Positions 27,476 to 37,601 of a DNA stretch of 64,000 nucleotides are shown piece by piece. The stretch is taken from positions 1 through 64,000 of the forward strand of contig NZ_JAPDHX010000002.1 in assembly GCF_025972045.1 (NCBI RefSeq), read 5' to 3'. Within the stretch, counting starts at the first letter, position 1. Each line of letters opens with the position of its first letter. A program made the position numbers and the translations under genes. A model generated the notes under the pieces. That model made no database searches. It saw only the letters and a program-made list of their open reading frames with translations, and was not told the DNA's origin. The stretch is from Micropruina sonneratiae (GTDB lineage Bacteria; Actinomycetota; Actinomycetes; Propionibacteriales; Propionibacteriaceae).

Positions 27476-28274
27476 GGCCGAGTTGCTGATGGTGGTTACC
27501 GATGCCGACGGCATCGTCCTGTGGCGGGCGGGCAGCCGGGTTGTCCGCCGGCGCGCCGACGGGGTCGGCTTCTCCGATGGCGCGCTGTGGACCGAACAGG
27601 TCGTCGGCACCAACGCCATCGGCACCGCCCTCGTCGAGGAGGCTCCGGTTCAACTGTTCTCGGCCGAGCACTACGCGCGCACCCTGCACAGCTGGACGTG
27701 CACCGCCGATCCCGTGCACGACCCCCGCACCGGGGAGCTGCTCGGCGTTGTGAACCTGAGCGGCGATGCCCGCACCGCGCACCCCCAGACCGTTGCCCTG
27801 GTGCGTACGGCGGTCCGGCTCGCACAGGCCGACCTGTGGCGGCAGCGGGAGGTGTCGTTGGCCGGCCTGCGAGCGCAATCGGGCCTTGCTCTCGACGCTG
27901 CGGGGCGCGGCGGTGCTGATCGACGTCGACGGGTGGGTGGCCGCCACTCAGGGCATCGCGCTGCAGGGCAGGCTGGCGGTGCCCGGCGACGGCGTCCCGA
28001 TGGTCGTGCCGGGGCTGGGCGCCTGCACCGCCGAGCCGGTGCAGGGCGGTTATCTGCTGCGCAGCCGTGGGCGAATGGGGTCAGCGCCGGCCAGCTGTCG
28101 CAGGCCCGGTTCGGCGACGACCAGCACCACGTGAGCGTGCGGGCGGAGATCTCGCGGCTGCGGCGCAGCCTGGGTGGCGTGCTGCTCGCCCGCCCCGATC
28201 GGATCGCACCCAACGTCACGATCGAACCAACCCCGCCGGCCGAGGTGTTGCGGCGCCGCGGGAACACCCGCTGA
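27476..28274 (+). pseudogene. GAF-domain helix-turn-helix regulator, 5' truncated and frameshifted
   Basis: Without a start codon of its own, this remnant begins in mid-GAF domain: LMVVTDADGIVLWRAGSR, FSDGALWTEQVVGTNAIGTA and DPRTGELLGVVNLSGD match actinobacterial GAF sensor-regulators. Near 27895 the frame shifts to one reading AAVLIDVDGWVAATQGIAL, and near 28070 it returns to one reading VSVRAEISRLRRSLGGVLL, the C-terminal DNA-binding part of the same family. At least two frameshifts and the loss of the N-terminal third mark it as dead. A deletion has fused it to the hydrolase remnant upstream. Confidence 0.8.
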
Positions 28275-28377
28275 CACTCGGACGCCGCCGCTGCACGCTC
28301 GACGTCCACGCCGACGCGGCGGCGGCGACTACACTCGCTGGCATTCCACAACCGAGCACCGCGGACGGGGGGATGCA

Positions 28378-29088
28378 GTGTCGGAGGGCACGCAGCGCTT
28401 GCAACGCGTCCTGGTGGTCGACGACGACGTCGCGCTGTCGGAGATGCTGCAGCTCGTGCTGCGCGCCGACGGGTTCGACGCCGCCTGGTGCAGTTCCGGC
28501 GACCGGGCCTTCCAGACCTTCGAGAAGTACCGTCCCGACCTGGTGCTGCTCGACCTGATGCTGCCGGGCCGCGACGGGGTGGACGTCTGCCGCGACATCC
28601 GTGCGGTCTCGGGCGTCCCGATCGTGATGCTCACCGCGAAGTCCGACACCCGCAACGTGGTCGAGGGGCTCGAGGCCGGCGCCGACGACTATGTGGCCAA
28701 GCCGTTCAAGGTCAAGGAACTGCTCGCCCGCATCCGCACCCGGCTGCGCCGGCACGTGCCGACCGAGAACTCCGGCCTGTTGAGCATCGGTGACCTGACC
28801 ATCAACGTCCTGGAGCACACCGTACGCCGGGGCGCCGAGCTCATCGCGCTGACGCCGCTGGAGTTCGACCTGCTGCTGGCGCTGGCCAGGCGTCCGCGGC
28901 ACGCGTTCAGCCGTGAACTGCTGCTCGAGGAGGTCTGGGGGTATCGGCACGCCTCGGACACCCGCCTGGTCAACGTCCATGTGCAGCGCCTGCGCAGCAA
29001 GATCGAACACGATCCCGAGCGCCCGGAGATTATCGTCACCGTGCGCGGCGTCGGCTATCGGGCCGGGGATCCCCGCGGGGAGTCATGA
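28378..29088 (+). CDS. mtrA: Two-component response regulator MtrA
   Basis: MtrA is an OmpR-family regulator of cell wall, division and osmotic genes in actinobacteria. The 236-residue protein has a receiver domain with the acidic pair in VLVVDDDV, the phospho-acceptor Asp59 in VLLDLMLPG and Lys in YVAKPFKVKEL, then a winged-helix domain ending VNVHVQRLRSKIEHDP and TVRGVGYRAG. The GTG start follows GGGGGGA. A possible -10 (TACACT) lies at 28330. Its stop overlaps mtrB (ATGA), and the order mtrA-mtrB-lpqB-comF-hpf equals that of mycobacteria. Confidence 0.96.
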   Translation: MSEGTQRLQRVLVVDDDVALSEMLQLVLRADGFDAAWCSSGDRAFQTFEKYRPDLVLLDLMLPGRDGVDVCRDIRAVSGVPIVMLTAKSDTRNVVEGLEAGADDYVAKPFKVKELLARIRTRLRRHVPTENSGLLSIGDLTINVLEHTVRRGAELIALTPLEFDLLLALARRPRHAFSRELLLEEVWGYRHASDTRLVNVHVQRLRSKIEHDPERPEIIVTVRGVGYRAGDPRGES

Positions 29089-30635
29089 GTGACGAGGCGG
29101 CCGAGCGCACCGGCCGCACCCCCTGGTCGCGGTCGCTTCCGTTCCGGGTGGTCGTCACCACGCTCGTGGCCGCCCTCACGATTCTGGCGGCCACCGGCTG
29201 GTTCCTGATGGACCAGTCCTCCCGCGGCATCCTGGACGGCCGCAAGCAGGCGAGCCTGGCCGAGGCGTCCGTGGTGTTGGACGGGATGCAGCGCGAACTG
29301 CGCACCATCAACCAGCGCACCGCCTCGATCAACGAGCGACTGACCCAGCTCGCCCGGGACGCCGCCTACCGCGGGTCGGTCGGCAACCAGTACTACGTGG
29401 TGGTCGCCGGCCCGGTCTCCGACATCGGATCGGCGGGCCTGGACTACTCCAGCGTGCCCGAGTCGCTGCGGCTGGCCGTGCTCGGCCCGGACGGGGTGTA
29501 CTCCACCCCCACCGAGATCCGCTTCGCCGACGCCAGGCAGGCGGTGCCCGGGTTGGCGATCGGGGCCGCGCTCACCGACACCGCCGGCATCCGCTACCCG
29601 GTGTACTTCCTGTTCACCCAGCAGCCTGAGGCGGAAACCCTGGCGGTGGTGCAGCGGGCAACCCTGGTCGCCGGGGCGATCGTGCTGGTCGGGCTGGTGG
29701 TGATGGTGTACCTGATCGCTCTGCAGGTGCTGCGGCCGATCCGTGCAGCGCGACTGGCCGCGGAGCGGTTGGCGGCGGGCCACCTGGACGACCGGATGGC
29801 CGTGGTCGGCACCGAGGACCTGGCCGGCCTGGCCCGGTCGATGAACCACATGGCCACCGAGCTGGACCGCAAGATCACCGAACTGGAGGATCTTTCGCTG
29901 GTGCAGCAGCAGTTCGTCTCCGACGTCTCCCACGAGCTGCGGACGCCGCTGACGACAGTCCGGATGGCCGCAGACGTCCTCTACCAGCACCGCGACACCT
30001 TCGAACCGTTGGCGGCCCGCAGCACCGAGCTGCTCTCGGAGGAGCTGGACCGGTTCGAGATGCTGCTCACCGACCTGCTCGAGATCAGCCGGTTCGACGC
30101 CGGCGCCGCCGAACTCAGCGTCGACGAGGTGGACCTCAGTCAGCTGGCGTCCGACGAGCTCGCCGCCCAACGCCGGCTTGCGCAGCGGTACGGCACCCCG
30201 CTCGTGTTGGACGCCCCCGAGCCCTGCCTGGCCGAGGTGGACGTCCGTCGCATCCAGCGCATCCTGCGCAATCTCATCACCAACGCCATCGAACACGGGG
30301 AGGGCCGCCCGGTCAGCGTGCACGTCCGCGCCGACGACGCCGCCGTCGCCGTCGCCGTTCGCGACCACGGGGTCGGGTTCAGCGCGGCCCAGGCCCACCA
30401 GGTGTTCAACCGCTTCTGGCGCGCCGACCCGGCCCGGCGTCGCACCGTCGGCGGCAGCGGGCTGGGGTTGTCGATCGCGCTGGGGGACGCCCGGCTGCAC
30501 GGCGGCTGGCTGAATGCGTGGGGGCGTCCGGGCCAGGGGGCGCAATTCCGGCTCACCGTCCCCAAGCACTCCGGTGGCGGCTTCGTATCATCGCCATGGC
30601 CGGTGGTGCCCTCCGACGCCCGGGTGAACGCATGA
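29085..30635 (+). CDS. mtrB: Sensor histidine kinase MtrB
   Basis: MtrB senses an envelope signal and phosphorylates MtrA. The 516-residue protein has a membrane segment at about residues 20-42, an extracellular domain to about 190, a second segment (ATLVAGAIVLVGLVVMVYLI), a HAMP linker, the phospho-acceptor His283 in VSDVSHELRTPLTTVR, and ATPase boxes: N in NLITNAIEHGEG, G1 in RDHGVGF, and G2 in GGSGLGLSIA. The ATG overlaps the mtrA stop, and its own stop overlaps the lpqB start (ATGA), so the three are translationally coupled. Confidence 0.96.
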   Translation: MSDEAAERTGRTPWSRSLPFRVVVTTLVAALTILAATGWFLMDQSSRGILDGRKQASLAEASVVLDGMQRELRTINQRTASINERLTQLARDAAYRGSVGNQYYVVVAGPVSDIGSAGLDYSSVPESLRLAVLGPDGVYSTPTEIRFADARQAVPGLAIGAALTDTAGIRYPVYFLFTQQPEAETLAVVQRATLVAGAIVLVGLVVMVYLIALQVLRPIRAARLAAERLAAGHLDDRMAVVGTEDLAGLARSMNHMATELDRKITELEDLSLVQQQFVSDVSHELRTPLTTVRMAADVLYQHRDTFEPLAARSTELLSEELDRFEMLLTDLLEISRFDAGAAELSVDEVDLSQLASDELAAQRRLAQRYGTPLVLDAPEPCLAEVDVRRIQRILRNLITNAIEHGEGRPVSVHVRADDAAVAVAVRDHGVGFSAAQAHQVFNRFWRADPARRRTVGGSGLGLSIALGDARLHGGWLNAWGRPGQGAQFRLTVPKHSGGGFVSSPWPVVPSDARVNA

Positions 30636-32341
30636 GGCGGGTGCTCGTGCCGCTGCTGGCGCTGTTGGTGCTGGCCGGCTGCGTGACGGTCCCGACCAGC
30701 GGCCCGGTCGAGCGGCACAGCCCGGCTGTCCAGCCCGCCAACCCCGGCGTCGACATCGCGCCGGTCCCGCCGGCGCAGGGGGCGTCGCCCGGCCTGATCG
30801 TGGAGGGGTTCCTGCACGCGATGGCCACCTACCAGCCCGGCTACTCGGTCGCCCGGCAGTTCCTCACCCCGCAGGCCAGCGGCGAGTGGAATCCGGAGAC
30901 CGGGGTGGAGGTGTATTCGGGGGGATACCCGCCGCAGGTCAGCGGGACGGGCGTGGTGCTGACCGCGCCGTTGATCGGCACGGTGGACACCCAGGGCAGT
31001 TTCACGCCGGCCAGCACCCAGTACCACCACGACTTCGGGCTCGTCAGGGACGCCGACGGGCAGTGGCGGATCTCCCGGCCGCCGGCCGGGCTGCTGATCT
31101 CGCAGTCGCTGTTCGCCAGCACCTGGGTGCGCTCCGACGTGTGCCTGTGGGACGACTCGGGTTCCTGGCTGGTGCCGGACCCCCGGTTCGTGCCCAGCGG
31201 CACGATCGGTCTGGTGCAGACCGTGCGCGCCATCCTGGCCGGTCCTTCGCGCGGGCTCGAGGAAGCCCTGCGCGCGGGGCCCGCAGCCGACGGCTCGATC
31301 GACGTGCCGAGCGTCGCCCTCGCGGCGGATGGCGCCGCCACCGTCGACCTGACCGGCGGCGTGGACCTCCTCGACGCCGAGGCGCGCCGGTCACTGGCCG
31401 CCGAGCTCGTCTGGTCGCTCACCTCTTTGGAGGGCGTCAGCGAGGTGCGCATCCGGGGCAACGGTGCGGTGTGGGAGCTGGGGACCGCGGGCGGTGTGCT
31501 GACCACCGCCGACTTCGGTGACGGCGCCCCTCAACCGGCAAGCACCGGCGAGGGGGTGTTCCTGATCCGGGACGGCTCGATGCAGCGGGCCAGCTGGGTC
31601 GACCCGTCCGCGGACCCTTTGTCGCTGGCCCAGTCGATCGGCGGGGCGAGCGCGATCGACGCCCGCTACGACGGCGGCAGTGTCGCTGTGATCACCGACC
31701 AGGGCACCCGGGTGCGCAGCGTCGGCGTCCGCGACGGGGTGGTGCGCTCCGAGATGTCCGGTTCGCGGCTGGCGGACGTCCGCTGGGACCGTCAGGGGGA
31801 GCTATGGGTGGTGCTCGATCGTGGGCGCGGCCAGCGGATGCGGATGGTCCGCGACGGCCAGGAGATCGCGGTGGACGCGGCCGGGCTCCCGGTGGGCACG
31901 ATCCGCGCGTTCTCGCCCGCCCCGGACGGCGTCCGGGTGGCACTCGTGGTGGAGAACCAGGGTCGCAGCACGTTGGGCACCGCCGCCGTCGTGCGCAGCG
32001 CCGACGGCGTGCGGTTCGTCGGCTGGCGCGAGCTGACCGGGGCGACCTGGGCGCCGAGCGGCCAGCCCGCCCTGGACGTGGGGTGGGCCGGCCCGGCCGA
32101 TCTGCTGGTGCTGCTCGGCGCCGGCGGGGGAGGCGGGGCGCCGCGCGTGGTGAGCGTGGACAGTGCCGGCGCGGTGGCCACCGACGTCGGTCCGAGCGAT
32201 GCCGCCGGCGCGGCGCAACTGGCCGTGTCGGCGTCGGGCCGGGCGGTCCTGCGGGGGCCGGACGGCCAGACCTGGCGCTTCGTGGACGACTTCACCTGGG
32301 AGCCGTGGCTGCAGGACGTGGACGCCGTTTCACTGCCCTGA
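30632..32341 (+). CDS. lpqB: Lipoprotein LpqB, MtrAB accessory protein
   Basis: LpqB is an extracytoplasmic lipoprotein that interacts with MtrB and modulates MtrA signalling in mycobacteria. The 569-residue protein has a lipoprotein signal (VPLLALLVLAGC, Cys about 17), an N-terminal region containing the GerMN-like domain (IGLVQTVRAILAGPSRGLEE, then DGAATVDLTGGVDLL) and a C-terminal beta-propeller-like part with repeated DG and LAS/LADV strands. The start overlaps the mtrB stop by four bases. Gene order and length are those of the family. Confidence 0.93.
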   Translation: MRRVLVPLLALLVLAGCVTVPTSGPVERHSPAVQPANPGVDIAPVPPAQGASPGLIVEGFLHAMATYQPGYSVARQFLTPQASGEWNPETGVEVYSGGYPPQVSGTGVVLTAPLIGTVDTQGSFTPASTQYHHDFGLVRDADGQWRISRPPAGLLISQSLFASTWVRSDVCLWDDSGSWLVPDPRFVPSGTIGLVQTVRAILAGPSRGLEEALRAGPAADGSIDVPSVALAADGAATVDLTGGVDLLDAEARRSLAAELVWSLTSLEGVSEVRIRGNGAVWELGTAGGVLTTADFGDGAPQPASTGEGVFLIRDGSMQRASWVDPSADPLSLAQSIGGASAIDARYDGGSVAVITDQGTRVRSVGVRDGVVRSEMSGSRLADVRWDRQGELWVVLDRGRGQRMRMVRDGQEIAVDAAGLPVGTIRAFSPAPDGVRVALVVENQGRSTLGTAAVVRSADGVRFVGWRELTGATWAPSGQPALDVGWAGPADLLVLLGAGGGGGAPRVVSVDSAGAVATDVGPSDAAGAAQLAVSASGRAVLRGPDGQTWRFVDDFTWEPWLQDVDAVSLP

Positions 32342-32411
32342 GTGCGGTCCGCCAGTGCTGGGCCTTGTGGACAACCTCCCACCGGGGGGCGCGGCGGGGC
32401 ACAGTGGGACG

Positions 32412-33095
32412 ATGGTCTGGAGCCGGCTGCTGGCGGCGACCGCCGATCTGGCCTGGGGCGGCAGTTGCTGCGGTTGCGGACGCCCCGGCCCGGTCACCTG
32501 CCCGTCGTGTGTGGAGACGATTCGCGCCGGTGTGCCGAGACGGGTGACGGGAGCCCCCGGTCAGCCGCCGACCTGGGCGCGGGGCGCCTACGCCGACGAG
32601 CTGAGGGCGACGATCCTGGCCTGCAAGGAACGCCAGGGTCTCGGCCTGGTGCCGCTGCTGGCCGAGCTGTGCCTGGGCAGCGCCGCCGCCGCACTGAACG
32701 ACACCTGGCCGGGCGGTGCCGTGCTGCTGGTGCCGGTGCCCTCCAGCCGGCGGACGGTGGCCGAGCGGGGCTTCGACCTGACCGGGCAACTCGCCCGTCG
32801 GGTGGCCCGCGGGCTGCGTCCGCTGGGCCTGGAGGTCTCCGCCGGCCGGTTGCTTCGGCTGTCCGCCGGCCGTGACCAGGTGGGGCTGTCGGCGACCGAC
32901 CGGACGGCCAACCGCGCACACAGCATGCGGGTGGTGCCGGGACCGCCCGGGGCGGTGCTGGTGCTGGACGACATCGTCACCTCGGGCGCAACCCTTGCCG
33001 AGGCGTCCCGGGTTCTGCGCGCGAACAGCCGGGAGGTGCTGGGCGCGGCTGTGGTGGCAGCGACGCCCCGCCGCCGTCCGCCGCACCCGCCCTGA
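32412..33095 (+). CDS. ComF family phosphoribosyltransferase-like protein
   Basis: The 227-residue protein has an N-terminal double zinc-finger motif (CCGCGRPGPVTCPSC) and a C-terminal type I phosphoribosyltransferase fold with the PRPP loop AVLVLDDIVTSGATLAEAS. ComF-like proteins aid DNA uptake in some bacteria; in actinobacteria the role is unknown. It follows lpqB by 70 bp as in mycobacteria (Rv3242c) and is probably in the same operon. The ATG giving MVWSRLLAATADL is used because the open frame upstream overlaps lpqB. Confidence 0.88.
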   Translation: MVWSRLLAATADLAWGGSCCGCGRPGPVTCPSCVETIRAGVPRRVTGAPGQPPTWARGAYADELRATILACKERQGLGLVPLLAELCLGSAAAALNDTWPGGAVLLVPVPSSRRTVAERGFDLTGQLARRVARGLRPLGLEVSAGRLLRLSAGRDQVGLSATDRTANRAHSMRVVPGPPGAVLVLDDIVTSGATLAEASRVLRANSREVLGAAVVAATPRRRPPHPP

Positions 33096-33206
33096 CGTCC
33101 CGGCCGGTCATCCCGGCGGGATTTCGAGTCGCGCGTTACTCGTGCGGCAGCCCTCGTCAGTCGTTGCGGCCCAGCCCCTCGTCATTCGTGCCGCCCAGCC
33201 CTCGTC

Positions 33207-33226
33207 ATCCCGGCGGACGCCGGGAT
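33207..33226. repeat. Dispersed 20-bp hairpin repeat, copy 1
   Basis: ATCCCGGCGGACGCCGGGAT is a perfect 9-bp inverted repeat with a 2-base centre, located between the converging comF and hpf genes. The identical 20 bases recur at 38766, and variants lie at 49641 and 60142-60218. The copies carry GTC or CTC flanks. Just upstream (33148-33205) the phrase CAGCCCCTCGTCATTCG is repeated in imperfect tandem. Confidence 0.75.
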
Positions 33227-33247
33227 CTCAGCGGCCCTCCATGCGCC

Positions 33248-33871
33248 TCAGGCGCTCTGCTCGCCCGCGGCCTCCACGTCGAGGTGGATGACGCCGTAGT
33301 CGTAGGCCTTGCGCCGGTACACCACGCTCGGGGCGCCACTGTCGGCGTCCACGTAGAGGAAGAAGTCGTGGCCGACGAGCTCCATCTCGTCCAGGGCCTG
33401 GGCCAGGGTCAGCGGGGTCGCCTTGAACAGCTTCTCGCGGACCACCAGCGGGCCGTCACCGTGCACCTCGAGGCCGGCGATCTTGCGGATCTCGGGCCGG
33501 TCCTGCTCGGGTTGGGACGCGGGGGCCAGCGGGGGGGCGCCGAACTGCTGCCCGGCGCGCAGCCCGCGGTGCACCTTGCGCCGGTCGGCGGCACGTCGCA
33601 ACTGCGACTTCAGCCGGTCCAGGGCGTGCTCGAAGGCGACCGTCTTCTCGTCGGCGTTGGCCTCGGCCCGAACCACCGGTCCGCGGCTGCGCAGGGTGAT
33701 CTCGACGGTGGTGGCCTGGTCGGGTTGTCGCGCGTGCGGGTTGGCCGAGACCTGCACCTCGACGCGGATCACTCGGTCCTTGAGCTTCTCGATCCCGCTG
33801 AGCCGCTCGCTGACGCGGGCACGGAAGTCGTCGCTGATCTGGCAATGCCGGCCGGTGACGAGAACGTCCAC
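33248..33871 (-). CDS. hpf: Ribosome hibernation promoting factor, long form
   Basis: Long HPF binds the 30S subunit and joins ribosomes into 100S dimers in stationary phase. The 207-residue protein has the N-terminal S30AE domain (VDVLVTGRHCQISDDFRARV and a basic helix HALDRLKSQLRRAADRRKVH) and the C-terminal dimerisation domain (DEMELVGHDFFLYVDADSG, then YRRKAYDYGVIHL). The GTG start is fixed by AGGAGG five bases upstream; the frame is open far beyond but holds no family sequence. It is convergent with comF, as opposed to co-directional in mycobacteria. Confidence 0.94.
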   Translation of the reverse strand: MDVLVTGRHCQISDDFRARVSERLSGIEKLKDRVIRVEVQVSANPHARQPDQATTVEITLRSRGPVVRAEANADEKTVAFEHALDRLKSQLRRAADRRKVHRGLRAGQQFGAPPLAPASQPEQDRPEIRKIAGLEVHGDGPLVVREKLFKATPLTLAQALDEMELVGHDFFLYVDADSGAPSVVYRRKAYDYGVIHLDVEAAGEQSA

Positions 33872-34042
33872 TGCTACCTCCTGGAGATCGGGCCCTGCTC
33901 GCGCAGGGATTAGGGCAAAGGCGCCCGGCTCACCCGTGTCAGCGGGTGGAGCAGCCGAGGCGCCATGTGTCCAACCTACTGATGCAACCTGAGGTTTGCC
34001 AGAGAGACGCCTGTGAGCCCGGGGGCGAGTCGCAACACAGCT

Positions 34043-34079
34043 GTAACACCACGCAATCTGCGTGTAACCGGGCGTGAAC
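34043..34079 (+). promoter_or_regulatory. Candidate GlnR-type operator upstream of amt
   Basis: GTAAC, six bases, CAATC, five bases, GTAAC, seven bases, GAAC. This recalls the actinobacterial GlnR box of alternating GTnAC and GAAAC half-sites six bases apart. Spacing is imperfect. The position 34-70 bp before the amt start fits nitrogen control. Confidence 0.4.
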
Positions 34080-34112
34080 GCCGGGGAAACACCGAACAGC
34101 GATTGTTCTGCC

Positions 34113-35815
<1,703 letters not shown>

Positions 35816-35869
35816 CAGGCTCCGCGGAGGCATCCTGTGGGGGACGGGACGCGGCCACGGTCACCAGCG

Positions 35870-35899
35870 AAGGGGTTCCGAGACGACTCGGAACCCCTT
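35870..35899 (+). terminator. Terminator after glnB
   Basis: AAGGGGTTCCGAG and CTCGGAACCCCTT pair perfectly over 13 bp with loop ACGA, 55 bp after the glnB stop and ahead of the YcaQ-like gene. Confidence 0.88.
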
Positions 35900-35962
35900 C
35901 GTCATGCTCCGGTCCGTGGGAACAGTTCCGACGGTGCAGATCTGTCGGAGGCGGTGGCTAGC

Positions 35963-37189
35963 ATGCCGCTCATGCTCACGCCGACCTTGTCCGTGCCGCA
36001 GGCCCGACGCGTCGCGCTGGCGGCACAGGGGTTCGGACGCCCCCGGCCGCCAGGGCCGGTGACGATGCGGCATGTCCAACAGGTGATCGACACCGTCGGC
36101 CAGTTCCAGATCGACTCGGTGAACGTGGCGGTGCGGGCGCATTACATGCCGTTGTTCAGCAGGCTGGGCAGCTACGACGTCGCACTGCTCGACCGGGCGT
36201 CCGGGCGGGCCCCGCGTCGGCTCTTCGAGTACTGGGCGCACGCCGCGTGCCTGATCGACGTCACCCTTCAGCCCGCGTTCCGGATGGCGATGCGTCGGCG
36301 GAATGCCCGCGAGCGTGGTGAGGTGCGGCGAATCCTCGCCGACAAACCCGATCTGCACGATCGGGTGCTCGCCGACGTCGGCCGAGCCGGTCCGCTCACC
36401 GCCAGGCAGATCGAGAACGAAGAGACGCGCACCAGGCAGGAGTGGGGCTGGAATTGGTCCGAGGCGAAGCACCTGCTCGAGTACCTGTTCGACAGCGGCA
36501 TCGTCGGCGTCGCCGCTCGCAACTCGGCCTTCGAACGGCTCTACGATCTCAATGGCCGGGTGCTGCCCAAGCCGGTACTCACGGCACCCGATCCGAGCGA
36601 TGAGGAGTCCTACGACACCCTGGTCGGCCGGGCCGCCAGGGCTCTGGGTGTCGCCGACCTGAAGTCGCTGGCCGACTACTTCTACCTGCGCGCAGAGGCG
36701 GTCAAGGCGGCGGTCGCACGGCTCGAAGCCGCAGGCATCCTCGAGCCCGTCCGCGTGGCGGGGCTGCGGCAGCCGTTCTGGTTGGCGTCCGGCGTCCGTC
36801 GCCCGCGACGCCTCGCTGGGCAGGCGCTGATCGCGCCGTTCGACACGCTGGTGCATCATCGCCCGCGGGTGCTGCAGCTGTTCGACGTGCATTACCGGAT
36901 CGGCATCTACACCCCGGCCGCAGCCCGCGAGTACGGGTACTACGTCTACCTGTTCCTCGCCGACGACGAGATCGTCGCCCGGGTCGACCTGAAGGCCGAC
37001 CGCGCCGCCGGCGTCCTGCAGGTGCAGTCGTCGTGGATCGAGCCGTTCGCCGAGCGGCGCGGACTTCAGGTGGCGTCCAGATTGCTGGCCGAGCTACGAC
37101 TGATGGCGGACTGGCTCGGACTGGAATCGGTTCGGGTCTCGGAGGCCGGCACGCTGGCAGCGCAACTCACCGCCGCCGTACGCCACTGA
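35963..37189 (+). CDS. YcaQ-like winged-helix DNA glycosylase family protein
   Basis: The 408-residue protein belongs to the winged helix DNA-binding (HTH_42) group that includes YcaQ and AlkX, which unhook interstrand crosslinks. Seen here are IDTVGQFQIDSVNVAVRAHY near residue 40, RLFEYWAHAACLIDV near 90, and the C-terminal GQALIAPFDTLVHHRPRVLQ with the QxD-like catalytic region of the family. A GGAGG stands 11 bases before the ATG at 35963; a second ATG three codons on is possible. It stands alone after the glnB terminator. Enzyme activity is inferred from family. Confidence 0.85.
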   Translation: MPLMLTPTLSVPQARRVALAAQGFGRPRPPGPVTMRHVQQVIDTVGQFQIDSVNVAVRAHYMPLFSRLGSYDVALLDRASGRAPRRLFEYWAHAACLIDVTLQPAFRMAMRRRNARERGEVRRILADKPDLHDRVLADVGRAGPLTARQIENEETRTRQEWGWNWSEAKHLLEYLFDSGIVGVAARNSAFERLYDLNGRVLPKPVLTAPDPSDEESYDTLVGRAARALGVADLKSLADYFYLRAEAVKAAVARLEAAGILEPVRVAGLRQPFWLASGVRRPRRLAGQALIAPFDTLVHHRPRVLQLFDVHYRIGIYTPAAAREYGYYVYLFLADDEIVARVDLKADRAAGVLQVQSSWIEPFAERRGLQVASRLLAELRLMADWLGLESVRVSEAGTLAAQLTAAVRH

Positions 37190-37248
37190 CACGGTCAGGA
37201 GAACCCACCCCCGGTTCGGATATCGACCGTTGAGAACCGTCCCGTGGA

Positions 37249-37533
37249 CTCAGCCTCGAACAGACCGTCAACCATCTCACCGGACGTCCGGCCGCCCGGC
37301 TGAAGCTCGTCGACCGTGGACTGGTCCGCGAGGGATATGCCGCGGACATGGTGCTGTTCGATCCCGCAACGATCGCCGACACGGCGACCTTCGAGCAGCC
37401 GCGCCAAGCCGCGGCCGGCATCGCCTGGGTGTTCGTCAACGGCACCCCCGCGATCGCCGACGGCCGGCCCATCGGGGCCAGAGCCGGACGGGCCCTGCGC
37501 CGCACGACGCAGGGCGCCCGGCCCGTCGGTTGA
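37249..37533 (+). pseudogene. N-acyl-D-amino-acid deacylase, C-terminal remnant
   Basis: An open stretch preceded at 37231 by an in-frame stop reads LSLEQTVNHLTGRPAARLKL, REGYAADMVLFDPATIADT and GIAWVFVNGTPAIADG. These are the last 95 residues of a D-aminoacylase of the amidohydrolase superfamily. The metal-binding domain, about 430 residues, is missing and there is no start. It lies directly upstream of a decayed GntP permease, and such pairs occur as catabolic operons. Remnant by large 5' deletion. Confidence 0.85.
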
Positions 37534-37601
37534 CCCGATCTCCGGTCCGACGACACGATGCCGCGGCCCGGTCCACCACCCCAACCCTTCGAAGGAGAAC
37601 G

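Noticed and set aside
33140-33205. CRISPR-like array in the comF-hpf gap
   Set aside because: Only two or three imperfect tandem phrases without uniform spacers; no cas genes.
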